A DNA stretch of 64,000 nt, taken from assembly GCA_902598825.1 (NCBI GenBank), contig CACKDD010000003.1, positions 1 to 64,000 of the forward strand, given 5' to 3'. Position 1 is the stretch's first letter, and each line of letters begins with the position of its first letter. A model generated the notes under the pieces. That model worked only from the letters and a program-made list of their open reading frames with translations. It made no database searches and had not been told where the DNA came from. A program made the translations under genes and the position numbers. This document shows positions 38,899 to 48,811 of the stretch, piece after piece. This DNA comes from an uncultured Pelagibacteraceae bacterium. GTDB taxonomy: Bacteria > Pseudomonadota > Alphaproteobacteria > Pelagibacterales > Pelagibacteraceae.

Positions 38899-40014
38899 TT
38901 ATTCTTTATAAGATTGATCTAAAAAATTCTTAAGAGCACTTAAAAAATCTGGGACATCTAGTAAAAATGAATCATGACCTTTATCAGATTCTATTTCAAC
39001 GAAGCCAACATCTGCTCCAATAGCATTCAATGCAATTACTATATCTTTATTTTCTTGTGTTGGATAAAGCCAATCAGATGTAAAAGATATAACAAAAAAT
39101 TTTGCATTAGTTTTTATAAAAGCATTAGATAAATTACCCTTAAATTTTTTTGCTAAATCAAAATAATCCATTGCACGAGTGATATAAAGATAACTATTCG
39201 CATCAAATCTATCTACAAAAACTGAACCTTGATATCTCAAATAACTTTCTATTTGAAAATCAGCATCAAAGCCAAATTTAAGATCATCTCTTTCTTGAAG
39301 TTTTCTTCCAAACTTTTCTTGAAGACCTTTTTTAGATAAGTAAGTTATATGTGCAGCCATTCTTGCTACAGCCAAACCTTTATCAGGAATCATATTATTT
39401 GAGGAGTATTCTCCTTTGGACCAATTATGGTCTGCAGTGATTGCCTGTCTACCAAGTTCATTAAAAGCAATATTTTGTGCCGAATGACTTGCTGTACAAG
39501 CTATAGGTACAGCAGTTTTCGTTTTGTCAGGAAAATTACTTACAAACTGCAATACTTGCATTCCACCCATTGAACCTCCAACAACAGAAAAAAGTTTTCT
39601 AATTCCAAAATGATCTAACAAATTAACTTGAGCATTAACTATATCGTTGATTGTAATAACGGGAAAGTCAGTCCCATATGTTTTGTTTGTCTTGGGGTTT
39701 TTATGACTAGGACCAAAAGAGCCCATACATCCTCCAATCACATTGGCACAAATTACGAAGTATTTATTTGTATCAATTGATTTATTTGGACCGACTGCAT
39801 ATGACCACCAACCATCCTTATTTGTAATAGGATTTTTTCCTGTAACAAATTGATCACCTGTTAATGCATGAAAAACCAATATAGCATTATTCTTATCTTT
39901 ATTAAGTGACCCATAGGTTTCATATGCTAATGGAAACTCATTAATAGTTTGACCGCAATCAAGCTTTAGAGGTTTATTAACAATAAGTGTTTTTATATTC
40001 TCTTTAACATTCAT
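38899..40014 (-). CDS. metX: Homoserine O-acetyltransferase
   Basis: AYETYGSLNKDKNNAILVFHALTGD; SVVGGSMGGMQVLQF; DKGHDSFLLD; ATG at 40014 preferred over the GTG at 40023. Confidence 0.94.
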   Translation of the reverse strand: MNVKENIKTLIVNKPLKLDCGQTINEFPLAYETYGSLNKDKNNAILVFHALTGDQFVTGKNPITNKDGWWSYAVGPNKSIDTNKYFVICANVIGGCMGSFGPSHKNPKTNKTYGTDFPVITINDIVNAQVNLLDHFGIRKLFSVVGGSMGGMQVLQFVSNFPDKTKTAVPIACTASHSAQNIAFNELGRQAITADHNWSKGEYSSNNMIPDKGLAVARMAAHITYLSKKGLQEKFGRKLQERDDLKFGFDADFQIESYLRYQGSVFVDRFDANSYLYITRAMDYFDLAKKFKGNLSNAFIKTNAKFFVISFTSDWLYPTQENKDIVIALNAIGADVGFVEIESDKGHDSFLLDVPDFLSALKNFLDQSYKE

Positions 40015-40049
40015 AATAATCACTAAATATCGAATTGTGAGAAAAAAAA

Positions 40050-40100
40050 CATTTTTAGCGGTTTTTTTAAAGCGCTCGCAATTCAGTTAAATCAGCGCGT
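40050..40100 (-). promoter_or_regulatory. SAM-II riboswitch upstream of metX
   Basis: Reverse strand reads (ac)gcGCTGATTTAACtgaattGCGAGCGCtttaaaaaaaccGCTAAAAatg; matches the SAM-II core (GCGCUGAUUUAAC ... GCAAGCGC ... GCUAAAA) including P1 and pseudoknot segments, in the metX leader. Confidence 0.92.
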
Positions 40101-40104
40101 AAAT

Positions 40105-40133
40105 TTTGTACTAGAAGTTATTTAGTATGTCAA
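40105..40133 (-). promoter_or_regulatory. Sigma70-like promoter for the SAM-II/metX transcript
   Basis: Reverse strand TTGACA (40128-40133), 17-bp spacer, TACAAA (40105-40110); predicted start about 40098-40100 at the aptamer 5' end. Confidence 0.75.
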
Positions 40134-40207
40134 TTTTTTTAAATAAATTTACTAATACTATATAAAAAATTGTTATTTTATTTATAAAGAGCTTAAATTT
40201 AAAAAAA

Positions 40208-41293
40208 ATGACAAATCTATCATTTAAAAAAATCAACATAGAAGCCTATGAACCTGGCAAATCTACTATAAAAAAATTAAAAAAGGTCATTAAGCTTTCT
40301 GCTAATGAGTCTGCTTTAGGTGTTAGTTTAAAAGCAAAAAAAGTAATTTCAAAGAAAAATACAAACTTTTTTAGATACCCAGATGGAACATCAAGAAAGT
40401 TAAGAGATCAAATATCTAAAAAATTTAAATGTGATATAGATAAAATTATCTGTGGAGCTGGCTCAGATGAGATAATTCAGATGCTCTGTCAGCTTTTTCT
40501 TAAACCAAATGACGAGGTCATAGTCCCTCAATATAGTTTTTTGATGTATAGAATTTATTCAAAGATAGTGGGAGCAAAGGTAGTTTTTTCTAAAGAAAAA
40601 AATTTTAAAATATCTATTTCTGAGATTTTAAAAAAAGTAACAAAAAAAACTAAAATAGTTTTTATAGCAAACCCAAATAATCCAACAGGTACATATCTGA
40701 ATAAATCTGAACTTATGCAACTAAGAAAGAAATTGAGAAAAAATATATTACTCGTTGTAGACGATGCTTATTTTGAATATATGAAAAATCGAGATTATAA
40801 ATCTGGTCTAGACTTATTTGGAAATAAAAAAAATGTTTTCATTTTAAGAACATTTTCAAAAATATATGGATTAGCTTCTTTACGAATAGGTTGGGGTTAT
40901 GGGCCTAGAAAAATTGTTGATGCTTTAAACTTAATAAAACCTCCGTTTAACGTTAATGAAGTTGCTCAACTTGCTGCAGTGGAATCTCTTAAAGATACAA
41001 AATTTGTCTCTCAGTCTGTAAAACATAATTTATTATATGCTTCAAAAATAAAAAAATTTTTAAATCAGTACAATATTTACTCAAATGAAATTAGTGCAAA
41101 TTTTTTACTATTAGACTTCTCAAATTGTAAATTCAAAGCTAAAAATTTCTATGAAAAGTTAAAAGCAAAAGGAATTATTTTAAGATCGACAGAGTATGGT
41201 TATAAAATTAAAAATAGGTTGAGACTAACAATTGGTTCAAGAAATGATAACCTAAAATTTATGAGAAGTGTAGAAAGAATATTTGGCAAATGA
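40208..41293 (+). CDS. hisC: Histidinol-phosphate / aromatic aminotransferase
   Basis: KLSANESALGVS; PNNPTGTYLNKSEL; VDDAYFEY; PLP Lys in RTFSKIYGLASLRIGWGYGP. Confidence 0.93.
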   Translation: MTNLSFKKINIEAYEPGKSTIKKLKKVIKLSANESALGVSLKAKKVISKKNTNFFRYPDGTSRKLRDQISKKFKCDIDKIICGAGSDEIIQMLCQLFLKPNDEVIVPQYSFLMYRIYSKIVGAKVVFSKEKNFKISISEILKKVTKKTKIVFIANPNNPTGTYLNKSELMQLRKKLRKNILLVVDDAYFEYMKNRDYKSGLDLFGNKKNVFILRTFSKIYGLASLRIGWGYGPRKIVDALNLIKPPFNVNEVAQLAAVESLKDTKFVSQSVKHNLLYASKIKKFLNQYNIYSNEISANFLLLDFSNCKFKAKNFYEKLKAKGIILRSTEYGYKIKNRLRLTIGSRNDNLKFMRSVERIFGK

Positions 41294-42186
41294 AAAATAT
41301 ATTAATTATAGGCTGTGGATTGCTAGGCTCATCTTTATTGAGAAGAATAAAAAAAAAGAAATTAGCAAAAAAAATTTTTATTTTTGAAAAATCAAAAAAA
41401 AATTTATCTAAAATTAAAAAATTAAAATTACCAGGCATCATTACAAAAAAACCTGAAGATATAATGTCAGAGATCAATATGATTATTTTTTGCACACCAA
41501 TGAGTGAATACAAAAAGATTATTTTAAAATTAAATAAATTTTTAACTAAAAATCATATTATTACAGACATTGGTTCATCAAAATCAAATTCATTAAAAGT
41601 AGTTAATAAAAATTTAAAAAAAAATATTTCTTGGGTCTCAAGCCATCCAATAGCTGGTTCTGAAGTGAGTGGACCAGAACATGGAAAACAAGATTTGTTT
41701 GAGGGTAAATGGTGCGTTTTGATAAAAGATAAAAAAACCAATTTTAGACATTTAAAGTTAGTAGACTCTTTCTGGAAAAAAATGGGATCCAAAACAGTTT
41801 TGATGAGTCCCACAAAACATGATAAAATTTTTTCAATCACAAGTCACTTGCCCCATCTCATTGCTTACAATTTAGTAAAAACAGCTCAAACTTTTGAGAA
41901 AAAGCAAAAACATGATTTAATAAAATTTAGTGCTGGCGGTTTAAGAGATTTTTCAAGAATTGCAGCTTCAAATGAGATAATGTGGAGAGATATTTTTTTT
42001 GATAATAAAACTAATGTTTCAAAGGCTATAAATTTATTTATAAAAAATTTAAATGAATTTAAAAGAGATATTAATTCCAAAAACAATAAATCAATCATTA
42101 AAAAATTAATTCAAACAAAAAAAGTTAGATCCCAGATAATTAAATTAAAACAAGATATAAATTTACCTAATTTTGGTAGAGACTAA
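41290..42186 (+). CDS. tyrA: Prephenate/arogenate dehydrogenase
   Basis: ILIIGCGLLGSSLLRRIKKK; VSSHPIAGSEVSGPEHG; FSAGGLRDFSRIAASNEIMWRDIFFDNK. Confidence 0.93.
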   Translation: MKNILIIGCGLLGSSLLRRIKKKKLAKKIFIFEKSKKNLSKIKKLKLPGIITKKPEDIMSEINMIIFCTPMSEYKKIILKLNKFLTKNHIITDIGSSKSNSLKVVNKNLKKNISWVSSHPIAGSEVSGPEHGKQDLFEGKWCVLIKDKKTNFRHLKLVDSFWKKMGSKTVLMSPTKHDKIFSITSHLPHLIAYNLVKTAQTFEKKQKHDLIKFSAGGLRDFSRIAASNEIMWRDIFFDNKTNVSKAINLFIKNLNEFKRDINSKNNKSIIKKLIQTKKVRSQIIKLKQDINLPNFGRD

Positions 42187-42935
42187 TAATTTTTTATATT
42201 TGTTATTTTTTTTACGCTCAAATTTGCAGTTTTAGAAATTAACTTTATTGTATGTTTTGTGGGCATAATTAAGACTTTTTTTCTTGGACCGTAAGCATGA
42301 ATTAAATTTAATTGATTTATGCTCATACCCACGTGACCTTTCCAAAAAATAATATCGCCTTTATTTATTTTTTTACTTATCTTTTTTTTACAAAATTTTA
42401 TTTGATCTTTTGTATCTCTTGGAAAAAAAATTCTATTATAATAAAAGTATATTTGAATTAAAGCTGAGCAATCAATACCATTAGAAGTTTTACCACCCCA
42501 CATGTATTTACAACCTAAAAATGATTTAATTACTTTTAAAAAATTTTTCTCAATATAATTAATTTTTTTAAGATCTTTTTTTCTTATCCACTTATTCTTT
42601 TGATACTCAACATAATTTCTATCTTTATTAAGAGCTACAATTCCTGTTCCAAAATAAAGAAATTTATCTGTTGGGGTATATCTATTATTTTTCTTTCTAA
42701 ATATTTTTGATTTTAATCTAGAAATTTTTAGTGAAGGTTTAAAATTTTCATAAAATTTATTCTCTTTAATAAAACCTATATAGTTATCAAAACTAGTCTT
42801 AATTTTTACCCAATTTCTTTTTTTTGTTAAAATCTTGAATTTTTCTCCATATAAAATCTGGGATGTAACTTCTGACTTAAAAGAAGGTTTTGAATAGATA
42901 TTTGCGACCGAAATATTGAGAAAATTATTTTTCAT
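42183..42935 (-). CDS. SH3 plus NlpC/P60 cysteine peptidase (probable peptidoglycan endopeptidase)
   Basis: YMWGGKTSNGIDCSALIQIYF, GDIIFWKGHVGMSI, LIHAYGPRK catalytic Cys/His motifs. Confidence 0.87.
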   Translation of the reverse strand: MKNNFLNISVANIYSKPSFKSEVTSQILYGEKFKILTKKRNWVKIKTSFDNYIGFIKENKFYENFKPSLKISRLKSKIFRKKNNRYTPTDKFLYFGTGIVALNKDRNYVEYQKNKWIRKKDLKKINYIEKNFLKVIKSFLGCKYMWGGKTSNGIDCSALIQIYFYYNRIFFPRDTKDQIKFCKKKISKKINKGDIIFWKGHVGMSINQLNLIHAYGPRKKVLIMPTKHTIKLISKTANLSVKKITNIKNY

Positions 42936-44301
42936 AAAGTTTTAATTTATTCCTCAAAATCCATAATATAATTAAAGAAGGTATTACCATTAGGGCAGTT
43001 AATATAAAAAAAGTACCCCAATCACCATTTAGCCAATCTACAAGAGCACCTGATGAGGATGCTAAAGTTGTTCTTCCAGCAGTTCCTATTGAAGCTAAAA
43101 GAGCATATTGAGTTGCGGTGTAAGCTCTATCAACTAATAAAGAAATAAATGCCACAAATGCAACTGTCGCAAATGCTGCTGCAACATCATCAAAAATTAC
43201 TGCAATAGCAAATAATAACTCAGATTTATCGCTCCACGCTAATAGACTAAATAAAAGGTTTGTACTTGCCATAATAATTCCAGCTAGAAACATGGCTTTT
43301 AAAACACCTGATCTAATAACAAAAAGTCCTCCTAAAAGAGTAAAAATTACAGTTGTTATCCAACCTAATGTTTTAGAATAGATAGCAATATCTGATTTAC
43401 TAAAACCTATTTCTTTATAAAAAATGATAGACATACGACCCAAAAAAGCTTCACCAACTTTAAATAAAAATACAAAACTTAATATTCCAATAGCAATTTG
43501 AAAGCCATTTTTTTTGAAAAAACTTAAAATAGGTCCACCAATAGTACCTGCAACCCAAGACAATGACAGAGTAAAGATGTTTTGTTTTATAAATTTGCTT
43601 GAGATTAGTTTGTCATTTTCTAAATGTTTTATTCGTCTACCTTCATGACCTGTTTCGTGAATAAACATTAGTCCAATATTCATTAAAATTATTAGAATTC
43701 CTAAAATTAAAAAAGTTAATTGCCAGTAATTTTCAAAACCTGCATTTTCTAAAAATTCAGCAGAAAATAAAGATAATACGCCTCCAAGTTTATATCCACT
43801 CCACCATCCAACCACAGCCACTGCGGCACCAGCAGCCATTGCCCCACCTTCATTTTCTCCAATTTGTTCTATTCTTAATGCGTCAACTGTTATGTCTTGT
43901 GTTGCTGATGCCACAGCAATTAAAAGTCCAACAGTAATAACTAATGCTAAATTTTCTGTTGGATTAATCATGCTCCATAAAAAAAGAGATAACAAAATCA
44001 ATGATTGCATTAATACAATCCACCCTCTTCTATGACCAATTTTTTTTGTTAAAAGCGGTATTTGGATCCTATCAACTAAAGGTGCCCATAAATAATTAAA
44101 AGCATAAACAGCAAATATAAGTCCAGCCCAGCCTACGGTTGATCTACTAAGTCCATCTTCCTTTAACCATAAACTAAGACTACTTCCGATTAAAACCCAA
44201 GGAAATCCAGAAATTGCACCTAATAATAATATTTTTAACATTCTTTTATCAAAATAAATTGAAAAGGTTTCTGAAAGGGATTGTTTCTTTATTTCAATCA
44301 T
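42925..44301 (-). CDS. ampG: AmpG-like MFS muropeptide permease
   Basis: MFS with about 12 TMs; LWLKEDGLSRSTVGWAGLIFAVYAFNYLWAPLVDR; ASATQDITVDALRIE. Confidence 0.82.
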   Translation of the reverse strand: MIEIKKQSLSETFSIYFDKRMLKILLLGAISGFPWVLIGSSLSLWLKEDGLSRSTVGWAGLIFAVYAFNYLWAPLVDRIQIPLLTKKIGHRRGWIVLMQSLILLSLFLWSMINPTENLALVITVGLLIAVASATQDITVDALRIEQIGENEGGAMAAGAAVAVVGWWSGYKLGGVLSLFSAEFLENAGFENYWQLTFLILGILIILMNIGLMFIHETGHEGRRIKHLENDKLISSKFIKQNIFTLSLSWVAGTIGGPILSFFKKNGFQIAIGILSFVFLFKVGEAFLGRMSIIFYKEIGFSKSDIAIYSKTLGWITTVIFTLLGGLFVIRSGVLKAMFLAGIIMASTNLLFSLLAWSDKSELLFAIAVIFDDVAAAFATVAFVAFISLLVDRAYTATQYALLASIGTAGRTTLASSSGALVDWLNGDWGTFFILTALMVIPSLIILWILRNKLKLYEK

Positions 44302-44302
44302 T

Positions 44303-45742
44303 TTAATTTCTCCAAAAGGATGGAAGGAATAAAACTAATATTGCAAAAAGTTCTAGTCTCCCTAAGATCATACCAATAGTTAAAATCCACTTTGAAACAT
44401 CAGGTAGAGTTGAAAAATTTCCATTAGGACCAATTATAGACCCTAACCCAGGACCAACATTAGAAATGGAAGTAGCAGCACCAGATATTGCTGTAATAAA
44501 ATCAAGTCCTGTTAAAGATAACAAAGCTGATAACAAAAAAAAAATTACTAAATACATGTATATAAATGAAATTATTGAAGCAATAAATTTATTATCAATT
44601 TGATTCTGGTCATATTTCAAAACAAAAATTCCCTTGGGATATATAATTTTTTTAAGCTGATTTGTTATAAAAGAATAAAGAATTTGAAATCGAAATATTT
44701 TAATACCACATGTTGTTGAACCTGCGCACCCTCCTATAAACATTAAACCTAAAAATAAAACTAATGGAAAACTTCCCCAACTATCAAATTGAGCATTTAC
44801 ATAACCAGTTCCTGTCAAAATTGAAATAACATTAAAAAAGACTGACCTTATATTAAATGAACTTGAATTATTAATGGATAGATAAATTGATAAAATTATT
44901 ATAGATACAAATATAACCTTTAAAAATGTTTTAATTTGAGTATCAGAAGTAAAAATAGATCTATTTCCATTTAGAAATTTTATGTAAACAATAAAAGGAA
45001 GACTACCCAAGATTATAAAAATGATTGCAGATGTTTCTATTGCAATACTATTAAAAAAACCAATAGACTGATTATAATTTGAAAAACCTCCTGTAGCTAT
45101 TGTCGTCATAGAATGAGTAACACTATCAAAAATATCCATTCCAAAAATATTATAAGTAATAGCACAAAGAGCAGTTAAACCTGAATAAATATAAATTAAT
45201 CTCAATGCGATCTCTTTTGATTTTGGAAGAATTTTCTCTGATGAGTCATTGTTGGATATTTTAAATAGCTGCATACCTCCAACATTCATAATTGGCATTA
45301 AAGTAATTGCCATTACAATTATACCAATACCTCCCAACCATTGAAGAATTGCTCTCCATAGTAAAATACCTTTAGGCATATCCTCAAGATTTGAGATAAT
45401 TGTGGAGCCAGTAGTAGTAATCCCTGACATACTCTCAAAAAAAGCATTAGTGAATGAAAAGTTTAAATTAGAAAATACAAATGGAAGAGACCCAAAGATT
45501 GCAATACTTAACCAAGAAAGTGCTGTGAGTAAAAAAGCTTGTTGTAAATTAAGTTTTTTTTCGTGATCCAAATTTGATAAAAAAAACAAAGTACCAAAAA
45601 CTATTGTTACTATAGAGGCTCCAAAAAAAGACGAATCAAACTGGCCATATATCAGTTGCACAATAATAGGCACTAACATAAAAATCCCTAGGATTATTTG
45701 GAGTATCCCTAGTGTAAAAAAAACAGTTTTATAATTAGACAT
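44303..45742 (-). CDS. trkH: Trk potassium uptake protein TrkH
   Basis: ESMSGITTTGSTI, TMTTIATGGFSN, LTGTGYVNAQFDSWG, GGCAGSTTCGIKIFR, TSISNVGPGLG pore-loop motifs. Confidence 0.92.
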   Translation of the reverse strand: MSNYKTVFFTLGILQIILGIFMLVPIIVQLIYGQFDSSFFGASIVTIVFGTLFFLSNLDHEKKLNLQQAFLLTALSWLSIAIFGSLPFVFSNLNFSFTNAFFESMSGITTTGSTIISNLEDMPKGILLWRAILQWLGGIGIIVMAITLMPIMNVGGMQLFKISNNDSSEKILPKSKEIALRLIYIYSGLTALCAITYNIFGMDIFDSVTHSMTTIATGGFSNYNQSIGFFNSIAIETSAIIFIILGSLPFIVYIKFLNGNRSIFTSDTQIKTFLKVIFVSIIILSIYLSINNSSSFNIRSVFFNVISILTGTGYVNAQFDSWGSFPLVLFLGLMFIGGCAGSTTCGIKIFRFQILYSFITNQLKKIIYPKGIFVLKYDQNQIDNKFIASIISFIYMYLVIFFLLSALLSLTGLDFITAISGAATSISNVGPGLGSIIGPNGNFSTLPDVSKWILTIGMILGRLELFAILVLFLPSFWRN

Positions 45743-45830
45743 TTTGAAAGGACATTATTTTATGGTAAATAAATTTCAACTCTATAAGAATTAAGTTGTT
45801 CGTTAATATTAGATTTTGTTTGAATTATTC

Positions 45831-47393
45831 ATGATTAAAAAAGAAAACCTAGAAAAAACAAGTGCATGGCCATTCGTCGAGGCCAAAAAGTTACTCAGAG
45901 AAAGAAAATCTATTATTGAAAAAAAAGGAAAAATCACACTTCAGACTGGCTATGGACCAAGTGGATTACCTCACATAGGAACTTTTGGTGAAGTTGCTAG
46001 AACTTCGATGATGGTAAATGCTTTAAAGCATTTGACAGATCTTCCAACAGAAATTTTGACTTTTTCAGATGATATGGATGGATTAAGAAAAGTACCCGAA
46101 AATGTTCCTAATAAAGAATTGCTAGAAGAAAATTTGCATAAACCACTTACACAAGTTCCAGATCCTTTTAAAAAATTTAAAAGTTTTGGTGAACATAATA
46201 ATGAAATGTTAAAAGATTTCTTGAATAATTTTAAATTCATTTATAATTTTAAAAGTTCAACTAAACTTTATAAATCAGGTTTTTTTAATCCCTCTTTAGA
46301 AGTTATCTTAAAAAATTATGAGGGAATAATGAAAATCATATTACCAACTTTAGGAAAAGAACGTCAAAAAACTTATAGCCCTTTTTTGCCGATATGTCCT
46401 GAGACAGGGCAAGTATTAGAAATTCCAGTAAAAGAGATAAACGAAAAAAAATCTATAATTATTTTTGATAACAAAGGAAAAGATCTAGAGTCTAGTGTTC
46501 TAGATGGAAATTGTAAATTACAATGGAAAGTTGACTGGGCGATGAGATGGTATGCTTTAGATATTGATTTTGAAATGTATGGAAAAGATCTTATAGAAAG
46601 TGCAATTTTATCATCAAAAATTATCCAACTAATTGGAAAAACTAATCCGTCTGGTTTTGCTTACGAGTTATTTCTGGATGAAAAAGGGGAAAAAATATCT
46701 AAATCAAAAGGAAATGGTATTACAATTGATCAATGGCTTCAATATGCTTCACCTGAAAGCTTATCATTATATATGTATCAAAATCCTAAAAGAGCTAAAA
46801 AACTATATAATGAAATTGTTCCTAAAGCTGTGGATGAGTATCTAGACTCAATTGAAAAAGCAAAAACTCAAGATGAATTACAATTATTAATGAATCCTGC
46901 TTGGCACGTACACAATAGCAATGTTCCCCAAGAAAATATAATCATGTCTTTTTCAATGTTATTAAATCTTGTTGAGACTAGTAACGCAGATAATAAAGAA
47001 CTTTTATGGAAGTTTGTTAAAAAATATAAAGAAAATATCTCAGAAAAAGATCATCCTATTTTTGATAATCTAGTGACTTATGCTATCAAATATTTTAATG
47101 ACATAATTAAAGCAAAGAAAAAATACAAAATTCCAAATTTAGAAGAAAAAAAAGCTCTAGAGTCTTTAGTCAAAACTCTAGAAACTTGTAACGATAAAAT
47201 GACACCTGAGGATATTCAAACATTAATTTACTCAACCGGTAAAGAAAATGGTTATGCAGAAAATCTAAGAGATTGGTTTAAGTTGATTTATCAAGTGGTA
47301 TTTGGTGATGAAAATGGTCCTCGAATGGGTTTTTTTATAAGTTTTTTTGGTGTTAAAGAAACAAAAGACCTTATAATAAATAAAATTAAATAA
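45831..47393 (+). CDS. lysS: Lysyl-tRNA synthetase, class I
   Basis: QTGYGPSGLPHIGTFGEVART (HIGH-like), KISKSKGNGI (KMSKS-like), WKVDWAMRWYAL; ATG at 45831 preferred over TTG at 45816. Confidence 0.93.
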   Translation: MIKKENLEKTSAWPFVEAKKLLRERKSIIEKKGKITLQTGYGPSGLPHIGTFGEVARTSMMVNALKHLTDLPTEILTFSDDMDGLRKVPENVPNKELLEENLHKPLTQVPDPFKKFKSFGEHNNEMLKDFLNNFKFIYNFKSSTKLYKSGFFNPSLEVILKNYEGIMKIILPTLGKERQKTYSPFLPICPETGQVLEIPVKEINEKKSIIIFDNKGKDLESSVLDGNCKLQWKVDWAMRWYALDIDFEMYGKDLIESAILSSKIIQLIGKTNPSGFAYELFLDEKGEKISKSKGNGITIDQWLQYASPESLSLYMYQNPKRAKKLYNEIVPKAVDEYLDSIEKAKTQDELQLLMNPAWHVHNSNVPQENIIMSFSMLLNLVETSNADNKELLWKFVKKYKENISEKDHPIFDNLVTYAIKYFNDIIKAKKKYKIPNLEEKKALESLVKTLETCNDKMTPEDIQTLIYSTGKENGYAENLRDWFKLIYQVVFGDENGPRMGFFISFFGVKETKDLIINKIK

Positions 47394-48445
47394 TGTTTTC
47401 AAATTTAAGATCTTTAATTTTCAAATTAGATCCTGAGACAGCTCACAGTTTAGCTATTAAATCTTTAAAATTTAATTTTGCACCAAACATTCTAGATGAG
47501 GATAAGAATAATCCTTTATTTAAAACTAAATTATTTAATAGAAATTTAGAAAATCCAATAGGAATAGCAGCGGGTTTTGATAAAAACGCAGAAGTCTATA
47601 ATTCATTATTTAAGCTTGGTTTTGGTTTTGTTGAAGTTGGTACAGTAACGCCCCTCCAGCAATATGGAAATCCTAAACCTAGAGTTTTTAGGCTAGTCGA
47701 AGATGAGGCCCTGATTAATAGACTTGGTTTTAATAATTTTGGATCAAAAAATGTTTTAGATAGAATTAAATCTAAAAAGCAGATTGGTCTACTGGGTGTA
47801 AATATAGGTCCAAACAAAGATACTAAGGACCGAAATGGTGATTATATTGAATGTTTGAAAACTTTTTGTGAAGTAGCAGATTATATTACAATAAATATTT
47901 CCTCACCAAATACAGAAGACTTAAGAAGTTTTCATGATGAATTAAAATTAGATGAATTATTAAAGGTAATTGATAAAGAAAAAAAAATTTTAAACTCATC
48001 AATTCCAATTGTTGTAAAAGTTTCACCTGATATAAGCGATCAAGACGTCAGTAAAATTTCAGATGTTCTTTTAGACAATAATATTGAAGCTGTAATTATT
48101 TCAAATACCTCAGACTCGACTAGAGATCGATTGAGCAATATTTTAAAACATCAAAAAGGAGGATTATCAGGCAAACCTATTGAGGAAAAAACTACAAGTT
48201 TGATCAATAAATTTTATAATATTTTAGAGGGAAGAATTAAAATTATAGGAGTGGGTGGAGTAGACTCGGGCATGAGTGCTTATAAAAAATTTTTGGCAGG
48301 TGCTGATTATGTTCAGCTTTATACTGGGATGGTTTATAGAGGTCCAAATGTAGTGGGTATTATCAAAAAAGAGTTAAAAGAATTACTATTGAAGGATGGT
48401 GTTAAGAATTTTACAGAGATTATAGGAAAAAAAAGACAATCTTAA
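47393..48445 (+). CDS. pyrD: Dihydroorotate dehydrogenase (quinone), class 2
   Basis: NPIGIAAGFDKNAEVYNSLFKLGFGFVEVGTVTP; RLGFNNFG; NISSPNTEDLR; QLYTGMVYRGPNVV. Confidence 0.95.
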   Translation: MFSNLRSLIFKLDPETAHSLAIKSLKFNFAPNILDEDKNNPLFKTKLFNRNLENPIGIAAGFDKNAEVYNSLFKLGFGFVEVGTVTPLQQYGNPKPRVFRLVEDEALINRLGFNNFGSKNVLDRIKSKKQIGLLGVNIGPNKDTKDRNGDYIECLKTFCEVADYITINISSPNTEDLRSFHDELKLDELLKVIDKEKKILNSSIPIVVKVSPDISDQDVSKISDVLLDNNIEAVIISNTSDSTRDRLSNILKHQKGGLSGKPIEEKTTSLINKFYNILEGRIKIIGVGGVDSGMSAYKKFLAGADYVQLYTGMVYRGPNVVGIIKKELKELLLKDGVKNFTEIIGKKRQS

Positions 48446-48456
48446 ATCATATAAAC

Positions 48457-48485
48457 TTGACGCAATCCATATCTCACCTTATATA
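48457..48485 (+). promoter_or_regulatory. Sigma70-like promoter for rpmB
   Basis: TTGACG (48457-48462), 17-bp spacer, TATATA (48480-48485), 11 nt before the ATG. Confidence 0.7.
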
Positions 48486-48496
48486 GTCGAGTTATA

Positions 48497-48811
48497 ATGG
48501 CAAAAAAATGTGAACTAACTGGTAAAAATCCTATGAAGGGCCATAATGTTAGTCATGCTAACAATAAGACAAAAAGAAGATTCCTGCCCAATTTAAAAAA
48601 AGTAAAATTTACCAGTGAGCTTTTGAAAAGAAGTATGAAACTAACAGTTAGTAACGCTGGTGTAAGATCTGTTGATAAAAAAGGAAGTTTCGACGAGTTC
48701 TTGAAGACTGTTAAAAATAAAAATTTATCTCCAAGATTAAAAAAATTAAAAAAGAGTTTGCTAATTAAATCTCCATTTCAAAAAAAACCTATTCAATCTA
48801 AAACTGCCTAA
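48497..48811 (+). CDS. rpmB: 50S ribosomal protein L28
   Basis: [38 protein letters not shown]. Confidence 0.96.
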   Translation: MAKKCELTGKNPMKGHNVSHANNKTKRRFLPNLKKVKFTSELLKRSMKLTVSNAGVRSVDKKGSFDEFLKTVKNKNLSPRLKKLKKSLLIKSPFQKKPIQSKTA

